Positions 1 to 7,046 of a stretch of 10,532 nucleotides of DNA are shown one piece after another (position 1 is the first letter of the stretch; each line of letters starts with the position of its first letter). The position numbers were made by a program, and so were the translations under genes. The DNA is from Methanothrix sp. (GTDB lineage: Archaea; Halobacteriota; Methanosarcinia; Methanotrichales; Methanotrichaceae), in the NCBI GenBank assembly GCA_003162615.1, contig PMNG01000033.1:1-10532 (forward strand), read 5' to 3'. The notes beneath the pieces are model-generated. The model saw only the letters and a list, made by a program, of their open reading frames with translations. It ran no database searches and had not been told where the DNA came from.

Positions 1-50
1 TGATTCTGATGTTCGCCTGGACACCTTTCTCTGGTATAGTGACACCTTAA
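1..50 (+). CDS. atpK: A-type ATP synthase subunit K (membrane ring), C-terminal end only
   Basis: The first bases stay open in the frame beginning at base 3 and end at a TAA at 48-50. They encode about 15 residues, ILMFAWTPFSGIVTP, which are hydrophobic enough for the end of a membrane protein. In Methanosarcinales the gene directly before atpE is atpK (ahaK), the proteolipid subunit that forms the ion-carrying rotor ring. The identity therefore rests mostly on operon order. Another frame (from base 2) is also open here but runs into atpE and looks non-coding. The gap to atpE is 27 bases. Subunit K carries the ion-binding carboxylate in a transmembrane helix, but that part lies outside the window, so neither ion specificity nor ring hairpin number can be judged. 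Confidence 0.55.
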   Translation, partial: ILMFAWTPFSGIVTP

Positions 51-77
51 GTTGGCCATTCCAGAGGGTGAGAGGCA

Positions 78-626
78 ATGGCACTAGATGCAGTGGTTGA
101 GTCAGTCCTGGCAACCAGCAAGGACAAGGTCGCTCAGATAAATAGCGACGCTGACCAAGAGGTTGCGAGGATACTCAATGAAGCTAGGGAACGTGCCGCA
201 GAAATTAAGTCCAGAAAGGAAATTGAGGTCGGACATGTCACCGAGGCAATCGAGCGCAGGGAGATTTCCAGCGCCAATCTCGAAGTAAAGAGATCGGAGC
301 TAAATGTTCACAAGGATCTCCTGGAGAAGGCCCGGACAATGCTCCTTGAGAAGATCCAAAATCTTCCCAAGAAGGATAACGAGTCTATGCTCAAAAAGAT
401 GCTCGAGCCTTACGATCTCAAGGATATGAAGGTCTACTCCAATAAAAGAGATGAGGCCTTCGTATCCTCTCTCGCCCCAAATTACGGCGGGAACCTGGAC
501 ATCATCGGCGGCGTTGTGGTCGAGAGCAAAGATGGGGCTCTGCGTTACGATTTAACCTACGAAACTCTTGCGCGTGAGGTATTCAGTAACCACATGAAAG
601 AGGTTTCCAGGATCTTATTCGGGTGA
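78..626 (+). CDS. atpE: A-type ATP synthase subunit E (peripheral stalk)
   Basis: The product is 182 residues, close to the usual length of archaeal subunit E (about 180-200). Subunit E pairs with subunit H to form the peripheral stalk that holds the A3B3 head still against the rotating shaft. Roughly the first 100 residues are highly charged and alanine/glutamate/lysine rich, with the heptad-like spacing expected of a long coiled coil (for example VARILNEARERAAEIKSRKE). The C-terminal part (about residues 105-182) is a mixed alpha/beta segment with NLDIIGGVVVESKDGALRYD. This matches the family hallmark in which GGVV.....G.I..D.T..., followed by a helix, closes the head-binding domain. The ATG at 78 is preceded by GGTGAG at 66-71, a good archaeal ribosome binding site. 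The stop overlaps the region just before atpC, suggesting coupled translation. Confidence 0.95.
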   Translation: MALDAVVESVLATSKDKVAQINSDADQEVARILNEARERAAEIKSRKEIEVGHVTEAIERREISSANLEVKRSELNVHKDLLEKARTMLLEKIQNLPKKDNESMLKKMLEPYDLKDMKVYSNKRDEAFVSSLAPNYGGNLDIIGGVVVESKDGALRYDLTYETLAREVFSNHMKEVSRILFG

Positions 627-628
627 GG
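622..628 (+). promoter_or_regulatory. Ribosome binding site that decides the atpC start
   Basis: GGTGAGG lies four bases before the ATG at 632 and contains the atpE stop codon. It also contains a GTG at 623 in the atpC frame. A start at that GTG would have no purine-rich site in front of it, so the ATG at 632 is the better start. Confidence 0.65.
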
Positions 629-631
629 ACG

Positions 632-1681
632 ATGCCTGTACTACGTTTGCCGAAGTTCGGAAAACCGGTGAAGTACGCTTACATCACGGGCAGAGTCCGG
701 GCGATGAAAACCAAGCTCGTTCCGGCAGAAATGTATGCCAGAATGATGAGCATGGATATGTCAGAGATCGCCCGATACCTGGAAGAGACCCAGTATAAGG
801 ATGAGATCGACGCGCTCTCCAAGGATTACTCTGGTGTGGAGCTGATTGAGCACGCCACCTTTGCCAATATGGCAAAAACCTTCAGGAAGTTGGAGCGGGT
901 CTCAATAGATGAGCCATCGTTCCTGATTCTGGAGTACCTCAGGCGCTGGGACGTCTGGAACATCAAGACGCTCTTGCGAGGCAAGTTCTATGGGGCCTCG
1001 GACACGGAGATTGTAAAATATTTCGTGCCTGCAGGCGAGTTATCCCCTGAGTACCTCGACGAGCTGGCCAAGAAGGATACCATTCAGGATATCATATCGG
1101 CCTTCGATGGAACCGACTATGCCAGCGCACTGGCGCAGTACGACGGCAAGAATCTGGGTACACTCGAGAACGCCTTGGACAAGCTCTATTATTTCAGAAT
1201 GGAGCGTGCCGTAGGCGGTACGTTGTCCGTAGGTGGTGGCCTGCTGCTTAAGTACGTCCGAAGAGAGATCGATATCAGAAACCTGATAACGCTCTTCAGG
1301 ATGAACAAGGCAGGCGTCGATGCAGCCGTGATACAAGAGAATCTTATCCCCGGAGGAAAGATGCACGACGAGCTGGCTCGCATGGCAGGTCAGCCCTTCG
1401 GCGAGTTCCTGCGTGGATTGGAAGGCTATCCCTTCTGGTCATCGATCTCTGATATTGCATCTGCAGATCTTGATGCAGTCAGCAGAATCGAGGCAAGGTT
1501 GAGGGCGTATCTCATCCGGTATGCATGGGCTCTTTCAAACTATCATCCGTTATCCATCTTGCCGGTGCTCGGATATATGGTGAGCAAAGAGACTGAAGTT
1601 TCCAACATCAGGAAGATTGTGAGAGGAAAAGAAGCCGGACTTCCTGCTGAACTCATAGAGGAGCAATTGGTGGTGGCCTAA
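632..1681 (+). CDS. atpC: A-type ATP synthase subunit C (central-stalk socket on the K ring)
   Basis: The product is 349 residues from the ATG at 632, beginning MPVLRLPKFGKPVKYAYITG. It matches the archaeal subunit C / V-ATPase d family in length (about 340-390) and in its nearly all-helical, charged composition. Subunit C is a funnel-shaped soluble protein that sits on the membrane ring and receives the D-F shaft, coupling ring rotation to the head. Typical segments are YAYITGRVRAMKTKLV near the start, EYLRRWDVWNIKTLLRGKFYG near residue 110, and VRREIDIRNLITLFRMNKAG around residue 215. These W.i.N.ktllr and R.eiDi.NL.tl.R motifs recur in the three pseudo-repeats of this family. The in-frame GTG at 623 would add three residues but lacks its own ribosome binding site. 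One base separates its stop from atpF. Confidence 0.95.
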   Translation: MPVLRLPKFGKPVKYAYITGRVRAMKTKLVPAEMYARMMSMDMSEIARYLEETQYKDEIDALSKDYSGVELIEHATFANMAKTFRKLERVSIDEPSFLILEYLRRWDVWNIKTLLRGKFYGASDTEIVKYFVPAGELSPEYLDELAKKDTIQDIISAFDGTDYASALAQYDGKNLGTLENALDKLYYFRMERAVGGTLSVGGGLLLKYVRREIDIRNLITLFRMNKAGVDAAVIQENLIPGGKMHDELARMAGQPFGEFLRGLEGYPFWSSISDIASADLDAVSRIEARLRAYLIRYAWALSNYHPLSILPVLGYMVSKETEVSNIRKIVRGKEAGLPAELIEEQLVVA

Positions 1682-1682
1682 A

Positions 1683-1982
1683 ATGGAGATTGCTTTTGTG
1701 GGAGGCAGCGAGAGCGTCCTCGGGTTCAATCTGGCAGGAATAAAGAAATCTTATGCGGCCAACACCGAAGAGGAGATGGTCTCAAAGATTGGCGAGGTCA
1801 TGGCTGATTCCAATGTGGGAATTCTGGTCTTGAAGCAATCGGATTATAATAAGCTGCCCAAGAGGCTTCAGGAGCAGCTCTCCGATTCAATCAAGCCTAC
1901 CGTTATTGCCATCGGAACCGAGCAGAGCACAGAGATGAGAGAGAAGATTAAAAGGGCAATAGGTGTTGATTTATGGAAGTAG
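1683..1982 (+). CDS. atpF: A-type ATP synthase subunit F (central rotor stalk)
   Basis: The product is 99 residues, the normal size for archaeal subunit F / V-ATPase F. It is a small Rossmann-like protein that binds subunit D in the rotating central stalk. It opens MEIAFVGGSESVLGFNLAGI, matching the family pattern in which a first strand is followed by D/G-x-x-T/S-V-x-G-F-x-L-A-G. A central segment, VGILVLKQSDYNKLP, matches the strand-loop of the family, and the C-terminal helix REKIKRAIGVDLWK is the expected tail. The ATG follows the atpC stop by one base, with a GGTGG element at 1672-1676 inside the end of atpC. Its last ten bases overlap the atpA start, so F and A are probably translationally coupled. 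Confidence 0.95.
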   Translation: MEIAFVGGSESVLGFNLAGIKKSYAANTEEEMVSKIGEVMADSNVGILVLKQSDYNKLPKRLQEQLSDSIKPTVIAIGTEQSTEMREKIKRAIGVDLWK

Positions 1983-3703
1983 GTAAAGTAAAGCGAGTCG
2001 CCGGACCACTAGTTCAGGCCACGGGCCTGAAGGCTTCCATGTACGACCTAGTTCTGGTCGGCGAGGAAGGCCTGATGAGCGAAGTCATCGGCATTTCCGG
2101 CAATAAACATATCATTCAGGTATACGAGGATACGGGCGGCGTGCGGCCCGGCGAGCCCGTCAAGGAGACAGGAGCTCCGCTCGTAGCACAACTGGGTCCA
2201 GGCATTCTGACCCAGATTTACGATGGTATTCAAAGGCCGCTACCCAAGCTGTCAGAAGCATCCGGAGACTTCATCAGCAGGGGTCTATTCGTAGATGGCA
2301 TTGATCACAAGAAGAAGTGGGAGTTCAAGCCAGTAGTGAAAAAGGGCGATGTACTTAAGCCCGGCCAGTCCTTTGGTGAAGTTCAGGAGCAACTGCTCAT
2401 CAATCACAAGATCATGGTCCCACCCAAGAACAAGGGCGGAACTATCAAGGAGATCTATTCTGGAAACTTCACCGTTGATGAGACCGTCGCGGTCTTTGAG
2501 GACGGAAGCAAGCTCACCATGATGCATAAGTGGCCAGTAAGACAGGCCCGGCCCGTGACTAAAAAATTGGCACCCACCATTCCCCTGAGAACTGGACAGA
2601 GGGTCGTAGACGGATTCTTCTCCCTGGCCAAGGGTGGAACGGCAGCTATTCCCGGTGGATTCGGCACTGGAAAGACGGTTATGCAGCAGACTCTGTCCAA
2701 GTGGGCAGATGTAGACATTGTGATTTATGTGGGCTGCGGCGAGCGCGGCAATGAGATGGCCGACCTGCTGCATGAGTTCCCTGAGCTGCAAGACCCCAGG
2801 ACCGGCAGACCCCTCATGGAGAGGTCCATCGTTTACGCCAATACCTCCAACATGCCTGTAGCTGCTCGTGAGGCTTCCATTTACACCGGAATGACCACAG
2901 CAGAGTACTACCGTGACATGGGCTACGACTGCATGATGACTGCTGACTCCACATCTCGTTGGGCAGAGGCCATGAGAGAGATGGGCTCGCGTCTAGAAGA
3001 GATGCCTGGTGAAGAAGGCTATCCCGCATATCTGGGTGCAAGACTCGCCGACTTCTACGAGCGTGCTGGACGTGCCGAGGTTCTAAACGGCGGTCAGGGT
3101 TCTATCAGCGTCGTAGGTGCTGTATCCCCGCCAGGCGGAGACTTCACCGAGCCCGTTACTCAGAACACACTGAGAATGGTCAAGGTATTCTGGGCTCTTG
3201 ATTCCAAATTGACGCAGCGCCGTCACTTCCCGTCCATTAACTGGCTGGATTCCTACTCTCTATACGACCAGATCCTCGAACCCTGGTTCGTAGAGAACGT
3301 CAGCCCGGACTGGAACAAGAACAAGAGGCGTGCCATGAATATATTGCAGGAGAACGCCGAGCTGGAAGAGATCGTGATGCTCGTCGGTTCCGATGCCCTG
3401 CCCGAGGACCAGCAGATCACTCTGGAAGTCGCCAGGATGATCATCAACTTCTGGCTGGCACAGAGCGCTTTCCACCCCGTGGATACATTCTGTCCCTACA
3501 AGAAGCAGTTCGACCTCTTGGCTGCCATCCTGAAGTACAGGGATTACGCCTTCGAGGCAATTCAGAGGGGCATATCCGTGGCGGAGATAAATTCCGTTCC
3601 ATCCAAAGATGCTCTCGCCAAGGTGAGGCTGGAAGCCGAGTATGAGCCCATCCTGGCAAAGGTTCTGGCTCAGATGGACGTTGAGTTCAAGGCGCTGAAG
3701 TGA
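1973..3703 (+). CDS. atpA: A-type ATP synthase catalytic subunit A
   Basis: The product is 576 residues, within the 570-600 range of intein-free archaeal A subunits. Three copies alternate with B in the head and carry the catalytic ATP sites. An N-terminal beta-barrel (about 1-75) is followed by the A-specific bulge domain (about 110-190). The nucleotide domain has its P-loop at residues 228-235 (GGFGTGKT), the catalytic glutamate region GCGERGNEM at 254-262, and the Walker B-like segment DSTSRWAEAMREM near residue 325. The conserved GGDFTEPVT and the C-terminal helical bundle are present. The P-loop has Gly where the archaeal A subunits I recall have Pro (GPFGSGKT). There is no intein at the P-loop, a common insertion site in other archaea. 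The ATG at 1973 lies inside the end of atpF behind AGGTG at 1961-1965. Confidence 0.98.
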   Translation: MEVGKVKRVAGPLVQATGLKASMYDLVLVGEEGLMSEVIGISGNKHIIQVYEDTGGVRPGEPVKETGAPLVAQLGPGILTQIYDGIQRPLPKLSEASGDFISRGLFVDGIDHKKKWEFKPVVKKGDVLKPGQSFGEVQEQLLINHKIMVPPKNKGGTIKEIYSGNFTVDETVAVFEDGSKLTMMHKWPVRQARPVTKKLAPTIPLRTGQRVVDGFFSLAKGGTAAIPGGFGTGKTVMQQTLSKWADVDIVIYVGCGERGNEMADLLHEFPELQDPRTGRPLMERSIVYANTSNMPVAAREASIYTGMTTAEYYRDMGYDCMMTADSTSRWAEAMREMGSRLEEMPGEEGYPAYLGARLADFYERAGRAEVLNGGQGSISVVGAVSPPGGDFTEPVTQNTLRMVKVFWALDSKLTQRRHFPSINWLDSYSLYDQILEPWFVENVSPDWNKNKRRAMNILQENAELEEIVMLVGSDALPEDQQITLEVARMIINFWLAQSAFHPVDTFCPYKKQFDLLAAILKYRDYAFEAIQRGISVAEINSVPSKDALAKVRLEAEYEPILAKVLAQMDVEFKALK

Positions 3704-3708
3704 GGAGG
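3703..3708 (+). promoter_or_regulatory. Strong ribosome binding site of atpB
   Basis: AGGAGG begins at the last base of the atpA stop codon and lies seven bases before the atpB ATG at 3716. It is the best match to the archaeal anti-Shine-Dalgarno sequence in the operon. This would fit independent initiation of B at a rate matched to A in the A3B3 head. Confidence 0.7.
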
Positions 3709-3715
3709 GTTCAAA

Positions 3716-5119
3716 ATGACAAAGGAATACAAAACAATTACTGAGATCTCCGGACCACTCATCTTCGTGGAGAAGACTGAGCCTGTGGGCTACATGGAGC
3801 TCGTCGAGATCAGGACGGGCGGAGAGCTGAAGAGGGGACAGGTGCTGGATTCCTCCGATGAGATCGTGGTTATTCAGGTATTCGAGGGAACCGGCGGTCT
3901 ATCCAAGGATACTGCCGTCAGTTTCACCGGAGACGTCATCAAGATGCCATTATCTCCCGGCATCGTGGGACGCGTTCTGTCCGGATCCGGAAAGCCCAGA
4001 GACGGCGGCCCGGAAATTGTTCCTGAGGTATTGAGAGATATTGCAGGAGCTGCCATCAACCCAGCTTCCCGTGAGAAGCCGCGCGCTTTCATCCAGACCG
4101 GCATTTCCACCATCGACGGCACAAACACCCTGGTGCGCGGCCAGAAGCTGCCCATCTTCTCCGGCGCAGGTCTGCCCCACAACGACCTTGCTCTGCAGAT
4201 CGCCAGGCAGGCCAAGGCATTGGGTGAAGCGGAGTCGTTCGCAGTTATCTTCTGCGCCATGGGCATCACCAACGAAGAGGCTCAGCACTTCCTGGCTGAC
4301 TTCGAGAGGACGGGAGCCCTGGAGAGGGCAGTCGTGTTCCTGAACCTGGCCGACGACCCGGCTGTAGAGAGGATTCTGACACCTAGGTTAGGCCTGACCA
4401 CTGCGGAGTATCTAGCCTTCGATCTGGACATGCACGTGCTCATCATCTACACGGACATGACCAACTATTGCGAGTCGCTCCGGCAAATGGGCGCTGCTCG
4501 TGAAGAGGTGCCAGGACGTCGGGGCTACCCGGGATACATGTACACCGACCTGGCCTGCCAGTATGAGAGAGCAGGCATCATCAAGGGCAAGAAAGGCTCT
4601 ATCACCCAGTTCCCCATCCTGACCATGCCAGGCGACGACATCACTCACCCCATACCGGACCTGTCCGGATATATCACCGAGGGCCAGATCCTCATCTCCC
4701 GAGAGCTGCACAGAAAGGGCATCTATCCGCCTGTCGACATCCGCCCCTCGCTTTCCCGGCTTATGAACTCCGGTATCGGCAAGGGCCACACTCGCGAGGA
4801 TCACAGGGCAGTATCGGATCAGCTCTATGCTTACTATGCAGAGGGCAACGATCTGCGCGGTCTCGCGGCCATCGTGGGCAAAGAGGCTCTCTCTGAACGC
4901 GATAAATTGGTCCTGGAGTTCGCCGATAAGTTCGAGAAGAAATTCGTCAATCAGGGCAGAGATGAGGACCGGACCATCTTCGAGACCCTCCAGATCGGAT
5001 GGGACCTCTTGGCTGACCTGCCGGAAGCGATGCTCACCAGGATTGACGACAAATATATCAAGGCTTACCACCCCAAGTACGCAGGAACCGCGAAAGCTGC
5101 AGAAGCACCGAAGAAGTGA
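3716..5119 (+). CDS. atpB: A-type ATP synthase non-catalytic subunit B
   Basis: The product is 467 residues, typical of archaeal subunit B (about 455-470). B alternates with A in the head, binds nucleotide without hydrolysing it and supplies the arginine to the catalytic interface. The usual P-loop is replaced by SGAGLPHN at residues 149-156, the hallmark of the non-catalytic subunit. The segment SITQFPILTMPGDDITHPIPD (about 295-315) matches the family. So does PSLSRLMNSGIGKGHTREDH (about 344-363), which contains Arg348, the likely arginine finger. The C-terminal tail, rich in Ala and Lys, is short. It is followed after four bases by atpD. A long open frame on the opposite strand covers part of this gene but has no family features and is judged a shadow. 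Confidence 0.98.
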   Translation: MTKEYKTITEISGPLIFVEKTEPVGYMELVEIRTGGELKRGQVLDSSDEIVVIQVFEGTGGLSKDTAVSFTGDVIKMPLSPGIVGRVLSGSGKPRDGGPEIVPEVLRDIAGAAINPASREKPRAFIQTGISTIDGTNTLVRGQKLPIFSGAGLPHNDLALQIARQAKALGEAESFAVIFCAMGITNEEAQHFLADFERTGALERAVVFLNLADDPAVERILTPRLGLTTAEYLAFDLDMHVLIIYTDMTNYCESLRQMGAAREEVPGRRGYPGYMYTDLACQYERAGIIKGKKGSITQFPILTMPGDDITHPIPDLSGYITEGQILISRELHRKGIYPPVDIRPSLSRLMNSGIGKGHTREDHRAVSDQLYAYYAEGNDLRGLAAIVGKEALSERDKLVLEFADKFEKKFVNQGRDEDRTIFETLQIGWDLLADLPEAMLTRIDDKYIKAYHPKYAGTAKAAEAPKK

Positions 5120-5123
5120 GATC

Positions 5124-5825
5124 ATGGCTGTAATTCGAGGAACAAAACCGACCAGGTCAGTGCTGATCGCTCTCAAGAAACGAATGAAGGTCGCGAAAAC
5201 TGGTCACTCGCTCCTCAAAATGAAGCGTGACGGCCTCATGATCGAATTTTTTGAGGTGTTGAACAAGGCCAAGACGGTCAGGAAAGAGTTGGTAGATTCT
5301 CTGCTCAAAGCTGAGCAGAGGCTCAACATGGCTAAGGCAACCGAAGGGACAGTAGCCATCAACAGCGTGGCTTACTCGTTGCAGAAGGAGCCCACCATCC
5401 AGCTCGAGTCCAGGAATATCATGGGCGTTGTGGTGCCCAAAATTGCCGCAGAATCTGTGCAGAAGAAGATGTACGAGCGCGGCTACGGCATCATAGGAAC
5501 AAGTGCTGCCATCGATGAGGCTGCCGATGCCTATGAGAAGTTGCTTGACAAGGTCATCCTGGCTGCAGAGGTAGAGACCGCAATGATCAGGCTTGTCGAG
5601 GATATCGACAGCACTAAGAGGCGCGTCAATGCTCTGGAGTTCAAGGTGATTCCCGAAATCAAGGACACCATCAAGTTCATCGCCATGGCCTTGGAGGAGA
5701 TGGAAAGGGACAATGTGGTCAAGCTAAAGATGCTAAAGGGCAAGTCCGAGAGGAAAGCTGCAGTAGAAGAGGCCAAGAAGGAAGCTCTGAAAGCGGCTGA
5801 AGCAGCCGCCAAGGCTTCTGCTTAA
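5124..5825 (+). CDS. atpD: A-type ATP synthase subunit D (central rotor shaft)
   Basis: The product is 233 residues from the ATG at 5124. Subunit D is the long antiparallel coiled coil that penetrates the A3B3 head and turns with F and C. The N-terminal segment, TKPTRSVLIALKKRMKVAKTGHSLLKMKRDGL, fits the family signature (P.T+..L..l+.rL..A..G..LLK.KRD.L). The C-terminal helix, DSTKRRVNALEFKVIPEIKDTIKFI, matches the conserved RRVNALE..iiP.l..ti..I motif. A lysine/alanine-rich tail follows. The same frame stays open far back into atpB, but only the part from 5124 looks like subunit D, and the length then agrees with the family (about 200-235). The ATG follows the atpB stop by four bases, with GAAGTGAG just ahead. 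Confidence 0.96.
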   Translation: MAVIRGTKPTRSVLIALKKRMKVAKTGHSLLKMKRDGLMIEFFEVLNKAKTVRKELVDSLLKAEQRLNMAKATEGTVAINSVAYSLQKEPTIQLESRNIMGVVVPKIAAESVQKKMYERGYGIIGTSAAIDEAADAYEKLLDKVILAAEVETAMIRLVEDIDSTKRRVNALEFKVIPEIKDTIKFIAMALEEMERDNVVKLKMLKGKSERKAAVEEAKKEALKAAEAAAKASA

Positions 5826-5833
5826 CCTGAAAA

Positions 5834-6013
5834 ATGTCGAACTGGTTCGAGCGAAAGGCCGAGGATTGGTTTGGAACAGCCGAAAAGAAGATGCGATTAA
5901 TGCAGTGGTTGGTGTATATCACCAACCTCTACATCATCTTCGGGATTTTAGTCCTTATCTATCTCTTGTACGGGCCGCACATCATTGAGTTCGGGCATGA
6001 GCTGACTCGGTGA
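5834..6013 (+). CDS. ahaG: Small membrane protein at the end of the ATP synthase operon (AhaG-like)
   Basis: This short open frame encodes 59 residues, beginning MSNWFERKAEDWFGTAEKKM. An amphipathic charged N-terminal part (1-22) precedes one strongly hydrophobic stretch (about 24-46, LVYITNLYIIFGILVLIYLL). The short tail GPHIIEFGHELTR follows. One transmembrane helix with the charged end likely in the cytoplasm is predicted by eye. Methanosarcina mazei has a small hydrophobic gene, ahaG, at this same position after ahaD. Its role in the enzyme is not established, so the name here rests on position, size and hydrophobicity. It starts eight bases after atpD without a clear ribosome binding site, so translation may depend on coupling. 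It is easily missed by gene finders because of its size. Confidence 0.82.
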   Translation: MSNWFERKAEDWFGTAEKKMRLMQWLVYITNLYIIFGILVLIYLLYGPHIIEFGHELTR

Positions 6014-6017
6014 CCAA

Positions 6018-6037
6018 TTTTTTAAGGTCATTTTTTT
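6018..6037 (+). terminator. Poly-T terminator of the ATP synthase operon
   Basis: Two T-runs, six T at 6018-6023 and seven T at 6031-6037, begin four bases after the ahaG stop and have no stable hairpin between them. Archaeal RNA polymerase terminates at U-rich tracts without needing a hairpin, so these probably end the operon transcript before the convergent gene. Confidence 0.7.
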
Positions 6038-6052
6038 GATTCTTAAATTATC

Positions 6053-6145
6053 TTACCTATTCCGCTTGTCGGATGTTAAATCTAGCTCTACAGCCTTGTC
6101 ATAAGCCTCAAGGGCATTCTCATGTGGCCCTAATTTTAAAAAATG
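6053..6145 (-). pseudogene. Remnant of a TPR protein (one repeat unit)
   Basis: Read on the minus strand, 6145 to 6053 encodes 30 residues without a stop: a TPR-like unit centred on ENALEAYDKAVELD followed by LTSDKRNR and a TAA. This matches the TPR consensus (G...eALeaYdkAieLdP) at nearly every key position: Gly, Ala-Leu, Tyr, Ala, and Leu-Asp. A TAA at 6146-6148 closes the frame upstream and there is no start codon, so it cannot be an intact gene. It lies downstream of the TPR gene ending at 6182. It is best read as the broken C-terminal end of a related or once-longer TPR gene. It could also be a leftover of a duplication. Confidence 0.6.
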
Positions 6146-6180
6146 TTATAATTTGATTGATTATAATATAATCAAAAAAA
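6139..6180 (-). terminator. Poly-T terminator region of the TPR gene, with AT-rich inverted repeat
   Basis: On the minus strand, seven T (6180-6174) follow the stop of the TPR gene after one base. A perfect 8-bp inverted repeat comes next (TTGATTAT at 6157-6164, ATAATCAA at 6168-6175, three-base loop). A further T-run lies at about 6144-6139. The T-runs fit archaeal termination. The AT-only stem is weak as RNA and may be incidental. Confidence 0.6.
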
Positions 6181-6181
6181 C

Positions 6182-6850
6182 TTACTGGCCTTGCAAGGCC
6201 CTTGCCCTTGCAAAAGCGTCATTGGCCTCAATGGTGCGACTAAGGGCTACGAGATCCAATCCTTTGCCCTGCCATGCCGCGGCATTCTGAGGTTCCATGT
6301 ACAGAACAGTCTCGAAGGCGTTCAATGATTCCTGGTATCTGCCAAGGAAGTAGAAGGCATTCCCCAGGTTGAGCCAGGCAACTCTTAGTGACGGATCAAG
6401 GTTTACCGCCCTGGTGTACATGGTTGCTGCCTGCTCGTAGGAACCGGCCATATAGAGCCGGCTGCCCTCGTTCATCCAGTACGAAGCGGTGCCATAGCCA
6501 GGTGCAAGATAAGATCCGACAGGAACGCCGTAGTTGGATGGCCGGGAGGCCGTGTATCCTGTGTCGCCGTTGAGAAAGGCGTAAGTTTCGGCTTCCCACA
6601 TGTCCTGTTCTCTAGATGCAAGACTGGGACAGGTTCCGTTGTAGTAGGACCAAACATCACAGTATCCACCGTCCGGGAAATAGCACTTTCCGGATTGAGG
6701 AATTCCCCCGCGGTTCATGCAGTAAGCCTCGGCTGAGTTTGTCACTCTCCCAGGACCGATCATTCCCAATCCCTGGCCTAAGACTGGTTCCATTAAGGTC
6801 AAAGCCAGAGACACGATTAGCAGCATCAGTAACCAATTGTTCCATCTCAC
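6182..6850 (-). CDS. Secreted DUF333-like / TPR protein
   Basis: The product is 222 residues from a GTG at 6850. Residues 1-25 are a signal peptide (MRWNNWLLMLLIVSLALTL, then a likely cut near VLGQ), so the protein is exported. Residues about 38-75 form a small four-cysteine domain (Cys44, 56, 64, 74). Its pattern, YCMNRGG...GKCYFPDGGYCDVWSYYNGTC, resembles the DUF333 family. Residues about 85-96 carry W-E-x4-A-F-L-N-G-D, which recurs in the neighbouring rhodanese-like protein. Residues about 122-222 hold two clear TPR units (YMAGSYEQAATMYTRAVNLDP and FLGRYQESLNAFETVLYMEP) and a degenerate third. TPRs bind partner proteins, so an extracytoplasmic scaffold is likely, but no enzyme activity is visible. 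A GTG at 6862 would add four residues but is itself part of the ribosome binding site. Confidence 0.85.
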   Translation of the reverse strand: MRWNNWLLMLLIVSLALTLMEPVLGQGLGMIGPGRVTNSAEAYCMNRGGIPQSGKCYFPDGGYCDVWSYYNGTCPSLASREQDMWEAETYAFLNGDTGYTASRPSNYGVPVGSYLAPGYGTASYWMNEGSRLYMAGSYEQAATMYTRAVNLDPSLRVAWLNLGNAFYFLGRYQESLNAFETVLYMEPQNAAAWQGKGLDLVALSRTIEANDAFARARALQGQ

Positions 6851-6856
6851 AACTAA

Positions 6857-6864
6857 CCCCACCT
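6857..6864 (-). promoter_or_regulatory. Ribosome binding site that decides the TPR gene start
   Basis: On the minus strand AGGTGGGG (6864 to 6857) lies six bases before the GTG at 6850. The alternative in-frame GTG at 6862 sits within this element, so it cannot be served by it. The 6850 start also gives a cleaner signal peptide. Confidence 0.6.
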
Positions 6865-6882
6865 ACTCTTATTTCGATTTGA

Positions 6883-6924
6883 TTTTATATTCTTCTATTC
6901 TACAACATATTATCTAATATTTAT
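6883..6924 (-). promoter_or_regulatory. Possible TATA elements of the TPR gene
   Basis: Two TATA-like elements lie upstream on the minus strand: ATAAATATTAGA (6924-6913) and AATATAAAAT (about 6891-6882). The distal one would place transcription start near 6892, leaving a leader of about 40 bases. The proximal one would start almost at the gene. Neither has an obvious BRE, and the region is AT-rich, so this is a weak call. The rest of the gap from 6925 to 7046 shows no gene or RNA that I can recognise. The downstream side of the rhodanese gene has no strong T-run. Confidence 0.35.
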
Positions 6925-7046
6925 GGTAGGCGTCAGCCATCATCGGAGTTAAAATTGATAGGACGGGAATAGCGCCGCCGTTATGCAGCGTAGTAGTGAC
7001 TTATGCTAGTCGATTTTGTGCACTGCCTAAAATGTAGTTCCTGGGG

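Noticed and set aside
2640..2690. Intein in atpA
   Set aside because: Subunit A of some archaea carries an intein at the P-loop, but here the sequence runs through it without interruption and the total length is normal.
4827..5123. 99-residue N-terminal extension of atpD into atpB
   Set aside because: The extension has no subunit D features, while the ATG at 5124 gives the normal length and family N-terminus right after the atpB stop.
4412..5176. 254-residue open frame on the minus strand opposite atpB and the atpD start
   Set aside because: It covers two certain genes, shows no recognisable domain, and its composition fits a frame opposite biased codons.
6157..6175. AT-rich inverted repeat as a transposon end or recombination site
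   Set aside because: There is no second copy or transposase in the window, and the position fits the terminator region of the TPR gene.
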